DNA from: Halanaeroarchaeum sp051744605
Lineage (GTDB): Archaea > Halobacteriota > Halobacteria > Halobacteriales > Halobacteriaceae
NCBI GenBank assembly: GCA_051744605.1
Contig: JBNJDE010000087.1
Span: 1-9,343, forward strand
Direction: 5' to 3'
Length of the DNA: 9,343 bases
Below, piece by piece: positions 1-4,976 of the stretch (positions are counted from its first letter, which is position 1; each line of letters starts with the position of its first letter). The notes beneath the pieces were generated by a model that worked only from the letters and a program-made list of their open reading frames with translations, searched no databases and was not told the DNA's origin. Made by a program: the position numbers and the translations under genes.

Positions 1-49
1 CCCACGACCACTGAGACGCCACCCTCGGCCACCGCGCCTGCGATAACGG

Positions 50-62
50 CTGGGTAACCCAG
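50..62. promoter_or_regulatory. 13-bp palindrome upstream of the DsrE-like gene
   Basis: The arms CTGGGT (50-55) and ACCCAG (57-62) are perfect inverted repeats around a single A. The element lies just upstream of the TATA-like CTTATG (84-89) of the next gene. Three copies of TAAC (44-47, 55-58, 63-66) fall in or near it. This geometry fits an activator or repressor site, but no regulator can be named. Nothing else in bases 1-113 can be assigned firmly; the end or the start of a neighbouring gene may lie at the left edge. Confidence 0.35.
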
Positions 63-83
63 TAACGTGTAGGTACGCGAGGG

Positions 84-90
84 CTTATGC
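84..90 (+). promoter_or_regulatory. TATA-like box for a leaderless transcript
   Basis: CTTATG (84-89) is centred about 27 bases before the ATG at 114. That is the spacing expected when an archaeal transcript starts at or next to the start codon. This spacing is the main reason to prefer the ATG at 114 over the in-frame ATG at 87, which lies within the box itself. Confidence 0.5.
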
Positions 91-113
91 GTCCACTCTC
101 CATCCGTCGTACC

Positions 114-470
114 ATGACAAACGCTGCCGTCGTCATCCTCGCCGACACCGAATCGCACGCCGACCTCGGACGCCTCGTGAACGGACTGGAGACCGCAAAG
201 GAGTTCGCCGAGACGCCCGAGGACGACCTCGAACTCATCTTCGATGGTGCGGGGACCAAGTGGATCCCCATCCTGGAGGACGAGGAGAGCGACCATCACG
301 ACCTCTATCAGGCCGTCCGCGAGGACACGTCCGTCTGTGACTACTGCACGACGGCCTTCGGCGTCGACGAACCGGTCGACGACTCCGGACTGGTCCGTCT
401 CGACGACCACGACGGTCACCCCAGCATCAGGTCGCTCGTGGCCGAAGGATACGAAGTATTGACGTTCTAG
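114..470 (+). CDS. DsrE-family-like small protein
   Basis: This encodes an acidic 118-residue cytoplasmic protein. The layout matches small DsrE/DsrF-type proteins: an N-terminal beta strand (AAVVILADTE, residues 4-13), a helix with NGLETAKEF, a strand and glycine turn (LIFDGAGTKW, 41-50), a histidine pair (61-62) and a CxxC-like pair at Cys75 and Cys78 (VCDYCTTAFGV). In characterised DsrE relatives a cysteine carries sulfur in relays for tRNA thiolation or sulfur oxidation. Whether this protein does so is inference, and many haloarchaeal members have no known role. The start at 114 is chosen from the TATA spacing; the in-frame ATG at 87 would add nine unlikely residues. The gene stands alone, with the 38-residue gene 114 bases downstream. 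Confidence 0.7.
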   Translation: MTNAAVVILADTESHADLGRLVNGLETAKEFAETPEDDLELIFDGAGTKWIPILEDEESDHHDLYQAVREDTSVCDYCTTAFGVDEPVDDSGLVRLDDHDGHPSIRSLVAEGYEVLTF

Positions 471-523
471 GGGTTCCGCATCGCCGAACTGCCCGGCCTC
501 CCGCGGGCCTCCTGTATGCCTAG

Positions 524-532
524 TATTATAAT
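524..532 (+). promoter_or_regulatory. TATA element of the small-protein gene
   Basis: TATTATAAT (524-532) is an A+T-rich island in a G+C-rich setting. Transcription is expected to start about 25-27 bases later, near 553-556. This would give an untranslated leader of about 30 bases before the ATG at 585, which agrees with the Shine-Dalgarno-like sequence there. Confidence 0.55.
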
Positions 533-540
533 GTTCGATT

Positions 541-559
541 ACCAATATTCGCAATTGGT
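541..559. promoter_or_regulatory. Inverted repeat straddling the expected transcription start
   Basis: The perfect 6-bp arms ACCAAT (541-546) and ATTGGT (554-559) are separated by seven bases. The repeat begins eight bases after the TATA element (524-532) and covers the predicted transcription start, the usual place for an archaeal repressor site. It could also be read as a short leader hairpin. No regulator can be identified from the sequence. Confidence 0.4.
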
Positions 560-584
560 GGAGCAATCCGCCAGGGGAGGAACG

Positions 585-701
585 ATGCCCGAACCGATTC
601 GAGATGCATACATGTGTGACGATGGATGGTTCGAGGTCCGCGACGACCAGAACCCGTACCGCTGGATTGCCACGAGGGACCCGGTCGAGGTCCGTCGGTA
701 A
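585..701 (+). CDS. Small haloarchaeal protein, DUF7331-like (38 aa)
   Basis: This encodes a 38-residue protein starting MPEPIRDAYMCDDGWFEV. The run Y-x-x-DDG-x-x-x-V-x-D-x-x-NPY-x-WI (residues 9-28) resembles the short haloarchaeal family I know as DUF7331, where a Y-x-x-DDG...NP-x-AWI pattern recurs. I make that assignment from memory of the motif and its function is unknown. A longer in-frame start at 516 would add 23 residues but lies upstream of the TATA element (524-532), so it is unlikely. GGGGAGG (574-580) sits four bases before the ATG at 585 and supports that start. The protein has no signal peptide or membrane segment. Its TAA stop ends at 701 and the convergent purQ stop begins at 702. 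Confidence 0.6.
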   Translation: MPEPIRDAYMCDDGWFEVRDDQNPYRWIATRDPVEVRR

Positions 702-1373
702 TCAGACCAAGCCGGAGAGGATACCGCGACCGTCCGTACTGGTGATGTCTGCGAGCGCGGCGCGCTCGGGATGGGGCATCATCACCGCAACGTTCTCGCG
801 ATCGCCCAGAATGCCGGCGACGTTATCCTTCGATCCGTTCGGATTCGCCGCCGCCGAGACGGTACCGTCTGGCTCGCTGTACCGGAAGAGGATTCGATTG
901 TCCCGTTCGAGGTCCGCCAGCGCGTCGTCGGTGATCTCGAATCGCCCTTCTCCGTGTGCGATGGGCAACTCGAGCACCTGCCCTGGTTCGTAGGCCCGCG
1001 TCCAGCGCGTGTCGGCGTTCTCGACCCGGACGTGGACGCGTTCGCACTGGAACCGCGCGCTCTCGTTGGTGGTGAACGCGCCCGGGGTTAGACTCGACTC
1101 GCTGCCGATCTGTGCCCCGTTGCAGACCCCCAGGACCGGGAGGCCGTTCGCTGCCGCCTCGCGCACCTCGGCCATGATGGGTGCCCGGGCCGCCGTGGCC
1201 CCGGCCCGGAGGTAATCGCCGTAGGAGAACCCGCCGGGGAGCATCACGCCGGTCGTGTCCTCGGGGAGGCCATCCTCGTGCCAGACGATCGCCGCGTCGA
1301 TGTCCATGGCCGCGAGCGCCCGTTCGGCGTCCCGGTCGCAGTTCGACCCACCGAAGCGGATGATGGCGATCAT
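702..1373 (-). CDS. purQ: Phosphoribosylformylglycinamidine synthase subunit PurQ
   Basis: This is the glutamine amidotransferase subunit of FGAM synthase (223 residues, usual length for stand-alone PurQ). It hydrolyses glutamine and passes ammonia to PurL, which converts FGAR to FGAM in de novo purine synthesis. The class I amidotransferase triad is visible: Cys84 in LGVCNGAQIG, and His201 with Glu203 in MMPHPERA. Other family marks are the N-terminal RFGGSNCDRD (6-15), the oxyanion-side loop LPGGFSYGDYLRAG (45-58), and LPIAHGEGRF (136-145). The ATG overlaps the purS stop codon in the form ATGA (1370-1373), which suggests translational coupling. Upstream on the same strand come purS and purC. 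No PurL is encoded in this window, so the third subunit must lie elsewhere. Confidence 0.96.
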   Translation of the reverse strand: MIAIIRFGGSNCDRDAERALAAMDIDAAIVWHEDGLPEDTTGVMLPGGFSYGDYLRAGATAARAPIMAEVREAAANGLPVLGVCNGAQIGSESSLTPGAFTTNESARFQCERVHVRVENADTRWTRAYEPGQVLELPIAHGEGRFEITDDALADLERDNRILFRYSEPDGTVSAAANPNGSKDNVAGILGDRENVAVMMPHPERAALADITSTDGRGILSGLV

Positions 1374-1621
1374 CGTCGCTCGACCGTGACCTCGTAGTCG
1401 TGGATGGTCGGGTTGGCGAGGAGTCGTTCGGCCATCTCGTCCGCCCGCTCTCTGGCGGCCTCGGCGTCAGCGGCCTCGAGGTCGATCTCGAAGCGGTCGG
1501 CCGACCGCAGGTCCTCGAGTGTGAACCCGAGTCGCTCCAGTGCGCGCTGGGTCGTCTTCGCCTCCGGGTCGAGGACGCCCTGCTTGAGGCGGACGGTCAC
1601 CGTCGCGGTGTAGTCGGTCAT
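1370..1621 (-). CDS. purS: Phosphoribosylformylglycinamidine synthase subunit PurS
   Basis: This encodes an 83-residue protein of the usual PurS length. It starts with strand TDYTATVTVRLKQGVLDPEAK, continues with an ALERLGF helix and a DLRSADRFEIDLEA strand, and ends in TIHDYEVTVER. In organisms with split FGAM synthase, PurS dimers bridge PurL and PurQ and help channel ammonia. The frame stays open further upstream into purC, but the ATG at 1621 gives the conserved N-terminus, and a TATA-like element lies about 28 bases upstream (1645-1654), so a leaderless transcript is likely. The TGA stop overlaps the purQ ATG by four bases. purC ends 70 bases upstream, so purS-purQ may have its own promoter as well as read-through from purC. 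Confidence 0.95.
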   Translation of the reverse strand: MTDYTATVTVRLKQGVLDPEAKTTQRALERLGFTLEDLRSADRFEIDLEAADAEAARERADEMAERLLANPTIHDYEVTVERR

Positions 1622-1640
1622 CGCGTGATACTGCGCGTCT

Positions 1641-1668
1641 GTGGTCAAAAACTCTTTTGAAAAACCAC
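1641..1668 (-). promoter_or_regulatory. purS-purQ promoter overlapped by an inverted repeat
   Basis: On the minus strand GAGTTTTTGA (1654-1645) is a TATA-like element centred about 28 bases before the purS ATG, preceded by a purine-rich CAAAAGAG that fits a BRE. It is overlapped by a perfect inverted repeat, TCAAAA (1645-1650) and TTTTGA (1655-1660) with a four-base spacer. Outer arms GTGGT (1641-1645) and ACCAC (1664-1668) extend the symmetry imperfectly. The overlap suggests a repressor site on the promoter; the regulator is unknown. Confidence 0.45.
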
Positions 1669-1687
1669 TCGGCCACCACGAACGTGG
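1660..1687 (-). terminator. Possible purC terminator (hairpin then T-run)
   Basis: Read on the minus strand, a short hairpin with arms CCACG (1687-1683) and CGTGG (1680-1676) and a two-base loop begins four bases after the purC stop. Twelve bases further on there is a run of five T (1664-1660). Archaeal RNA polymerase can stop at oligo-T tracts, so this may end part of the purC transcript. The same T-rich stretch also belongs to the purS promoter, so the role is uncertain. Confidence 0.3.
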
Positions 1688-1691
1688 ATAT

Positions 1692-2711
1692 CTACAGCGT
1701 GCGGACCCGGTCGACCGCGGCGTCGACGGTCGGCGCGTCGAAGAGGTCCCTGCCGAGGTAGGCGTTCGCGCCGGCGGCGTAGAGGTTGCTGGCCGCCGTG
1801 AGGACGTGTTCGGGGAGCGGTTTGGGGGAGACCTCGACGAGGGTCCGCCAGTCGGCGACGCCCACCTCGCGTGCCTCGGCCTTGGCCGATCCGACCGCCT
1901 CCACCCACTCCGGGTCCGTCCGCTTGTAGTACTGGCGGATGACCTCCTTGGACACCTGCTGGCCGTCGTAGCTGAACCGGTTCTCGTCGAAGGTGCCGAC
2001 GACGTCCGCGACCCGGATCTCGCCGTCGAAGTACAGGACCTCGATCTTGCCGTCCTGGTGGACGAATCCGGTCTCCTCGGCACGGTCGGTGACCAGGCGA
2101 TTCACCTCGCGAGCGACCGATTCGAGGTCGGCCACGTCGGCCCGCCCGGCGATCCGATCGGCCTCGGCCCGGTCGAGGTAGCGGTCCTGCTCTTCGTACT
2201 TCGTGGAGAATTCGACGATCGGTTCGTCGAGGGGGACGGGTTCGTCCGGCCACTCGTCGCGGTCGAGGCCGTAGGTCGCCGGTGATCCCCGCGTCCGAAG
2301 ACTCGATCCCACCGGCACGACGTTCCGGAAGACGATTTCGAGGGGCACGAGGTAGTTCTCGCCCGCCACGTCGTGGTAGGCGTCGTAGTCGTAGGTACCG
2401 TCCGAGAACGGCAGGTCCGGGACCTGGGTCAGGTCGATGGCCATCTCGGTCGGCGGCGTCTCGGCGGCATCGACGGCGACGACATCGTCCCCGGCGACGA
2501 CCCCCCGGTAATGGGTCGGGACGCCCGCGGCCTCGAGGCGTTCGAAGTTGTACGCGCCCATCGCACAGAGACTCGCCCCCTTCTTCGGGATGGTGTCCGG
2601 CATCTTGCCCCAGTCGAACACGGAGTAATCGTCCGTGAACGCGAACCGTCCGCGTCCCAGGGCGTCCGACGTGGCCGGGTCGTCCACCTGGAACTCCTTG
2701 ACGCTGGTCAT
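1692..2711 (-). CDS. purC: SAICAR synthetase (phosphoribosylaminoimidazole-succinocarboxamide synthase) PurC
   Basis: This is a 339-residue PurC, which joins aspartate to CAIR using ATP to give SAICAR in purine synthesis. Recognisable elements in order are the N-terminal nucleotide-binding part GRFAFTDDYSVFDWGKMPD (21-39) with IPKKG (41-45), the signature LVPLEIVFRNVVPVGSSL (121-138), ending in the substrate-binding GSS, and the C-terminal signature region with HQDGKIEV (218-225), followed by GEIRVADVVGTFDENRF (230-246). The protein is longer than many bacterial PurC enzymes (about 240 residues), as in other haloarchaea to my knowledge. The ATG at 2711 has a TATA-like element 28 bases upstream. 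The gene heads a purine block with purS and purQ and is divergent from cofH. Confidence 0.95.
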   Translation of the reverse strand: MTSVKEFQVDDPATSDALGRGRFAFTDDYSVFDWGKMPDTIPKKGASLCAMGAYNFERLEAAGVPTHYRGVVAGDDVVAVDAAETPPTEMAIDLTQVPDLPFSDGTYDYDAYHDVAGENYLVPLEIVFRNVVPVGSSLRTRGSPATYGLDRDEWPDEPVPLDEPIVEFSTKYEEQDRYLDRAEADRIAGRADVADLESVAREVNRLVTDRAEETGFVHQDGKIEVLYFDGEIRVADVVGTFDENRFSYDGQQVSKEVIRQYYKRTDPEWVEAVGSAKAEAREVGVADWRTLVEVSPKPLPEHVLTAASNLYAAGANAYLGRDLFDAPTVDAAVDRVRTL

Positions 2712-2734
2712 GCCCCAACGTGAGAAACGTGGCC

Positions 2735-2748
2735 ACTAAGCGTTTCCG
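2735..2748 (-). promoter_or_regulatory. purC promoter (BRE plus TATA-like box)
   Basis: On the minus strand GGAAACG (2747-2741) is followed by CTTAGT (2740-2735), a BRE-TATA arrangement. Its centre lies about 27 bases before the purC ATG at 2711, so transcription is probably leaderless. The TATA part is a weak match to the haloarchaeal consensus. Confidence 0.45.
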
Positions 2749-2752
2749 CTGG

Positions 2753-2792
2753 CGTGCATATTCTCCCGCCCTGCGGGGGCGGTCGATGCACG
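2753..2792. repeat. 40-bp nested inverted repeat in the purC/cofH divergent region
   Basis: The outer arms CGTGCAT (2753-2759) and ATGCACG (2786-2792) are perfect. Inside them the arms CCGCCC (2766-2771) and GGGCGG (2777-2782) are also perfect, with a five-base loop; the linkers are six and three bases. The element lies upstream of both TATA elements (2735-2740 for purC, 2825-2830 for cofH), so neither predicted leaderless mRNA would include it. It could be a shared operator or a small structured RNA. Confidence 0.45.
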
Positions 2793-2818
2793 GTCGTGGA
2801 TAGCCGGATGCCGGGACC

Positions 2819-2836
2819 CGGTCGTTTATGGGACCG
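2819..2836 (+). promoter_or_regulatory. cofH promoter, TATA box within an inverted repeat
   Basis: TTTATG (2825-2830) is centred about 27 bases before the ATG at 2855, the spacing of a leaderless haloarchaeal promoter. The box is flanked by CGGTC (2819-2823) and GACCG (2832-2836), and a second palindrome, CCGGG-A-CCCGG, occupies 2811-2821 just upstream. The symmetry around the TATA box suggests a regulator site, which is inference. Confidence 0.5.
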
Positions 2837-2854
2837 ACGCGGCTATCGAGTGGC

Positions 2855-4240
2855 ATGGCAGACGCCTTCCGGACGCGAACGAACGTACCCCGTACCGCGT
2901 TCGCGTTCGAGCACCAGCCAGCGACCGAGCAGTCCTTCGAGAACGCGCTGGCGAAGGCACGGGACGGCGAGCGCCTCGACGTCGAGGACGCGGTCGCCCT
3001 CCTCACGACCGGCACCGATGGCGAGGGGATCGACCAGGAGCGACTGGCACAGGTGCGTCGGGTCGCCGACCACCGACGCCGCGAAGTGGTCGGCGACGAG
3101 GTGACCTTCGTCGCCAACCTCAACAACAACGTCACGACGGCCTGCAACACGGGCTGTCTGTTCTGCAACTTCCGGGACAGCGCACACACCTTCGAATCCG
3201 GCCACGAGGGCCACGCACGAGGCTTCACCAAGACGCCGGCGGAATCGCGGGAGATCGTCGCCGACGCGGTCGACCGGGGCATCTACGAGGTCACCTCGGT
3301 CAGCGGCCTCCATCCGGCGTTCGTCCTGAACGAGGAGCACCGCGAACGGCTCGACCCGGACGACCCGACGCTGGATTACCGACCGCCGTCGGTCTACGAC
3401 GTGGACCCGGGGACCTACGTCGAGCAACTTCGGGCGATGTCCGTCGACGGGGTCCACCTCCACTCGATGACTCCCGAGGAGGCCCACCACGCCAAGCGCG
3501 GGACCGACTGGTCGTACGCGGACGTCTACGAAACCCTCTCGGCGGCCGGACTCGACTCGGTGCCCGGGACGGCCGCGGAGATCCTCGTCGACGAGGTCCG
3601 GGAGGTCATCTGTCCCGGGAAGATCGGGACCGAAGCGTGGCTGGCAGGCATGGAAGGCGCCGCGGCGGCGGGCCTCCCGACGACCGCGACCATGCTGTAC
3701 GGCCACGTGGAGAACGAACGCCATCGCGCGATGCACCTGGCCCGCATCCGCGAGTTACAGGACCGGACCGGCGCCATCACGGAGTTCGTCCCGCTCTCGT
3801 TCGTCCACCAGAACACGCCCCTGGCAGAGCGCGGCATCGTCGATGGCGGCGCGACCGACGCGGAGGACGAACTACTCGTTGCCGTCTCGCGCCTGTTCCT
3901 CGACAACGTCGAGCACATCCAGACGTCGTGGGTCAAGTTCGGGGACGAGACGGCCCTCCGCATGCTCGAGGCGGGAGCCGACGACTTCATGGGGACCATC
4001 CTCTCCGAGGAGATAACGACCCGCGCCGGCGGCGAGCACGGCGAGTTCCGCTCGTTCGCCGACTACGTCGACCTGATCGCGAGCATCGACCGCGTCCCGG
4101 TCGAGCGCTCGACCGACTACGAGCGACGGCGCCGGGTCGACCCGGAGCAGTCCGACCCCGGTCCCCGCCTGGGCCCCCGGGCGGACGGCACGCCACTCCT
4201 CGCCGCGAAGCGGACGGACCCGCCGTCGGCGGACGATTGA
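2855..4240 (+). CDS. cofH: Fo synthase subunit CofH (radical SAM)
   Basis: This is a 461-residue radical SAM enzyme. CofH joins a tyrosine-derived fragment to 5-amino-6-ribitylaminouracil, and CofG then closes the ring to give Fo, the deazaflavin chromophore of coenzyme F420. The cluster-binding motif is Cys97-x3-Cys101-x2-Cys104 (CNTGCLFCNF), preceded by VTFVANLNNNVTTA. Further family marks are TSVSGLHP, the run DGVHLHSMTPEEAHHAKR, GTAAEILVDEVREVICPGK, and LPTTATMLYGHVE. The last 40 or so residues are polar and proline-rich and look like a haloarchaeal extension. The start at 2855 is preferred over the in-frame ATG at 2828, which coincides with the TATA box. A YdjM-like gene follows two bases after the stop; cofG and cofC lie about 0.7-2.5 kb away on the other strand. 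Confidence 0.95.
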   Translation: MADAFRTRTNVPRTAFAFEHQPATEQSFENALAKARDGERLDVEDAVALLTTGTDGEGIDQERLAQVRRVADHRRREVVGDEVTFVANLNNNVTTACNTGCLFCNFRDSAHTFESGHEGHARGFTKTPAESREIVADAVDRGIYEVTSVSGLHPAFVLNEEHRERLDPDDPTLDYRPPSVYDVDPGTYVEQLRAMSVDGVHLHSMTPEEAHHAKRGTDWSYADVYETLSAAGLDSVPGTAAEILVDEVREVICPGKIGTEAWLAGMEGAAAAGLPTTATMLYGHVENERHRAMHLARIRELQDRTGAITEFVPLSFVHQNTPLAERGIVDGGATDAEDELLVAVSRLFLDNVEHIQTSWVKFGDETALRMLEAGADDFMGTILSEEITTRAGGEHGEFRSFADYVDLIASIDRVPVERSTDYERRRRVDPEQSDPGPRLGPRADGTPLLAAKRTDPPSADD

Positions 4241-4242
4241 GG

Positions 4243-4794
4243 ATGATGAGTACCACCCACGCCGCCATGGGGGCGGCCGTCGCAGCAGCCCTCGTGCCCG
4301 TGGCGCCCGACCTCGCGGGCGTCGCTGCGCTCGGCGCCATCGCCGGGGGCGTGTTCCCCGACCTCGACCTCGCCTTCGAACACCGGAAGACGCTGCACTA
4401 CCCGGAGCATTACTGGGTCGTGGCGGTGCCGATGCTCGTCGTCGCGTCCATCCGGCCGGGCGTCTGGACGGTCGCCCTGGCCGCGTTCTTCGGGTCTGCG
4501 GCCCTCCACTCGGTGACGGACGTCTTCGGCGGCGGGCTGGGATTGCGACCCTGGGAGGCGGACGACCAACGCGGCGTGTACTCCCACTGGAGCGGGCGCT
4601 GGATCGCCCCACGACGCTGGGTTCGGTACGACGGCGCCCCCGAGGACGTGGCCCTCGTTGCCGGCTTGTCGGTCGTTCCCGTGCTCGTCTTCGACGGGAC
4701 CGTCCAGACCGTGGTACTCGTCGGGCTCGCCGTTTCCGCCGCGTACGGACTCGTTCGGCGACGCCTCCCAGACCTCTACGAACGCCTCGTCTAG
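4243..4794 (+). CDS. YdjM-family membrane-bound metal-dependent hydrolase-like protein
   Basis: This encodes a 183-residue integral membrane protein (182 if the second ATG at 4246 is used). It resembles the YdjM/DUF457 family, annotated as membrane-bound metal-dependent hydrolases although few members have been tested. Conserved polar residues sit in or next to hydrophobic stretches: His6 in STTHAAMG, PDLD (39-42), HRKTLHYPEHYW (47-58) and LHSVTDVFGGG (88-98). These are the positions expected to hold a metal. Hydrophobic segments lie at about 8-37, 58-70, 73-90, 136-150 and 155-170. A GAGG at 4239-4242 overlaps the cofH stop and could guide re-initiation. The two-base spacing suggests one transcript with cofH, but a role in F420 synthesis is not implied by the family. 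Confidence 0.8.
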   Translation: MMSTTHAAMGAAVAAALVPVAPDLAGVAALGAIAGGVFPDLDLAFEHRKTLHYPEHYWVVAVPMLVVASIRPGVWTVALAAFFGSAALHSVTDVFGGGLGLRPWEADDQRGVYSHWSGRWIAPRRWVRYDGAPEDVALVAGLSVVPVLVFDGTVQTVVLVGLAVSAAYGLVRRRLPDLYERLV

Positions 4795-4809
4795 GGATCC
4801 CCGTTACTG

Positions 4810-4825
4810 GCCAGCTGGCAATTTT
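4810..4825 (+). terminator. Possible terminator of the cofH transcript
   Basis: The perfect 10-bp palindrome GCCAGCTGGC (4810-4819) is followed by AATTTT (4820-4825), beginning 16 bases after the stop codon of the YdjM-like gene. As RNA it can form only a three-pair stem with a four-base loop, so the oligo-T tract would be the main signal. The evidence is weak. Confidence 0.3.
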
Positions 4826-4832
4826 GGCTGAC

Positions 4833-4932
4833 TTTATCACCGATGCCCGGACCAGCGGGGACCATGCCGGTGACGGCCAGGTCGGCCCAGCGGTAGCGGG
4901 ACGCCACCGACCTGGACGCGGCGCGGCGTCCC
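4833..4932 (+). other. Possible small transcript: TATA, ten-codon ORF and alternative hairpins
   Basis: TTTATC (4833-4838) is centred about 28 bases before an ATG at 4864 that opens a ten-codon frame, MPVTARSAQR, ending with TAG at 4894-4896. Directly after it, GGGACGCC (4898-4905) can pair with GGCGTCCC (4925-4932), while the copy GGACGC at 4914-4919 competes for GCGTCC (4926-4931). A small stem with a GTGA tetraloop (4866-4877) lies over the start of the ORF. This layout could be a small RNA or leader-like element in the convergent gap between the YdjM-like gene and cofG. It has no co-oriented gene to control, and chance structure in G+C-rich DNA remains possible. Confidence 0.25.
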
Positions 4933-4976
4933 CTGTTAGCCAACTGCGTTCGGCTCGGTCACGGGCCGATTAAGGC

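Noticed and set aside
1..57. Possible gene end on the plus strand (frame 1, stop TAA at 55-57) or a divergent minus-strand start at GTG 32 reading VAEGGVSVVVG
   Set aside because: Only 10-19 codons are visible, the two readings exclude each other, and neither has a supporting promoter or family motif. The sequence to the left would decide it.
87..113. Nine extra residues at the start of the DsrE-like protein
   Set aside because: The ATG at 87 is part of the TATA-like CTTATG, and the added residues MRPLSIRRT do not fit the beta-strand start of the family.
491..508. GCCCG/CGGGC hairpin after the DsrE-like gene as a terminator
   Set aside because: The stem is only five pairs with an eight-base loop and no T-run follows; such pairs are frequent by chance at this base composition.
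516..584. Longer N-terminus (from ATG 516) for the 38-residue protein
   Set aside because: The upstream ATG lies before the TATA element at 524-532, so an mRNA from that promoter could not encode it, and a strong GGGGAGG sits directly before ATG 585.
1645..3282. Long minus-strand open frame (545 codons) across purC and the start of cofH
   Set aside because: It is an arginine- and proline-rich reading of the wrong frame in G+C-rich DNA. It crosses both promoters and only picks up a purS-frame artefact at its end; purC and cofH explain the region.
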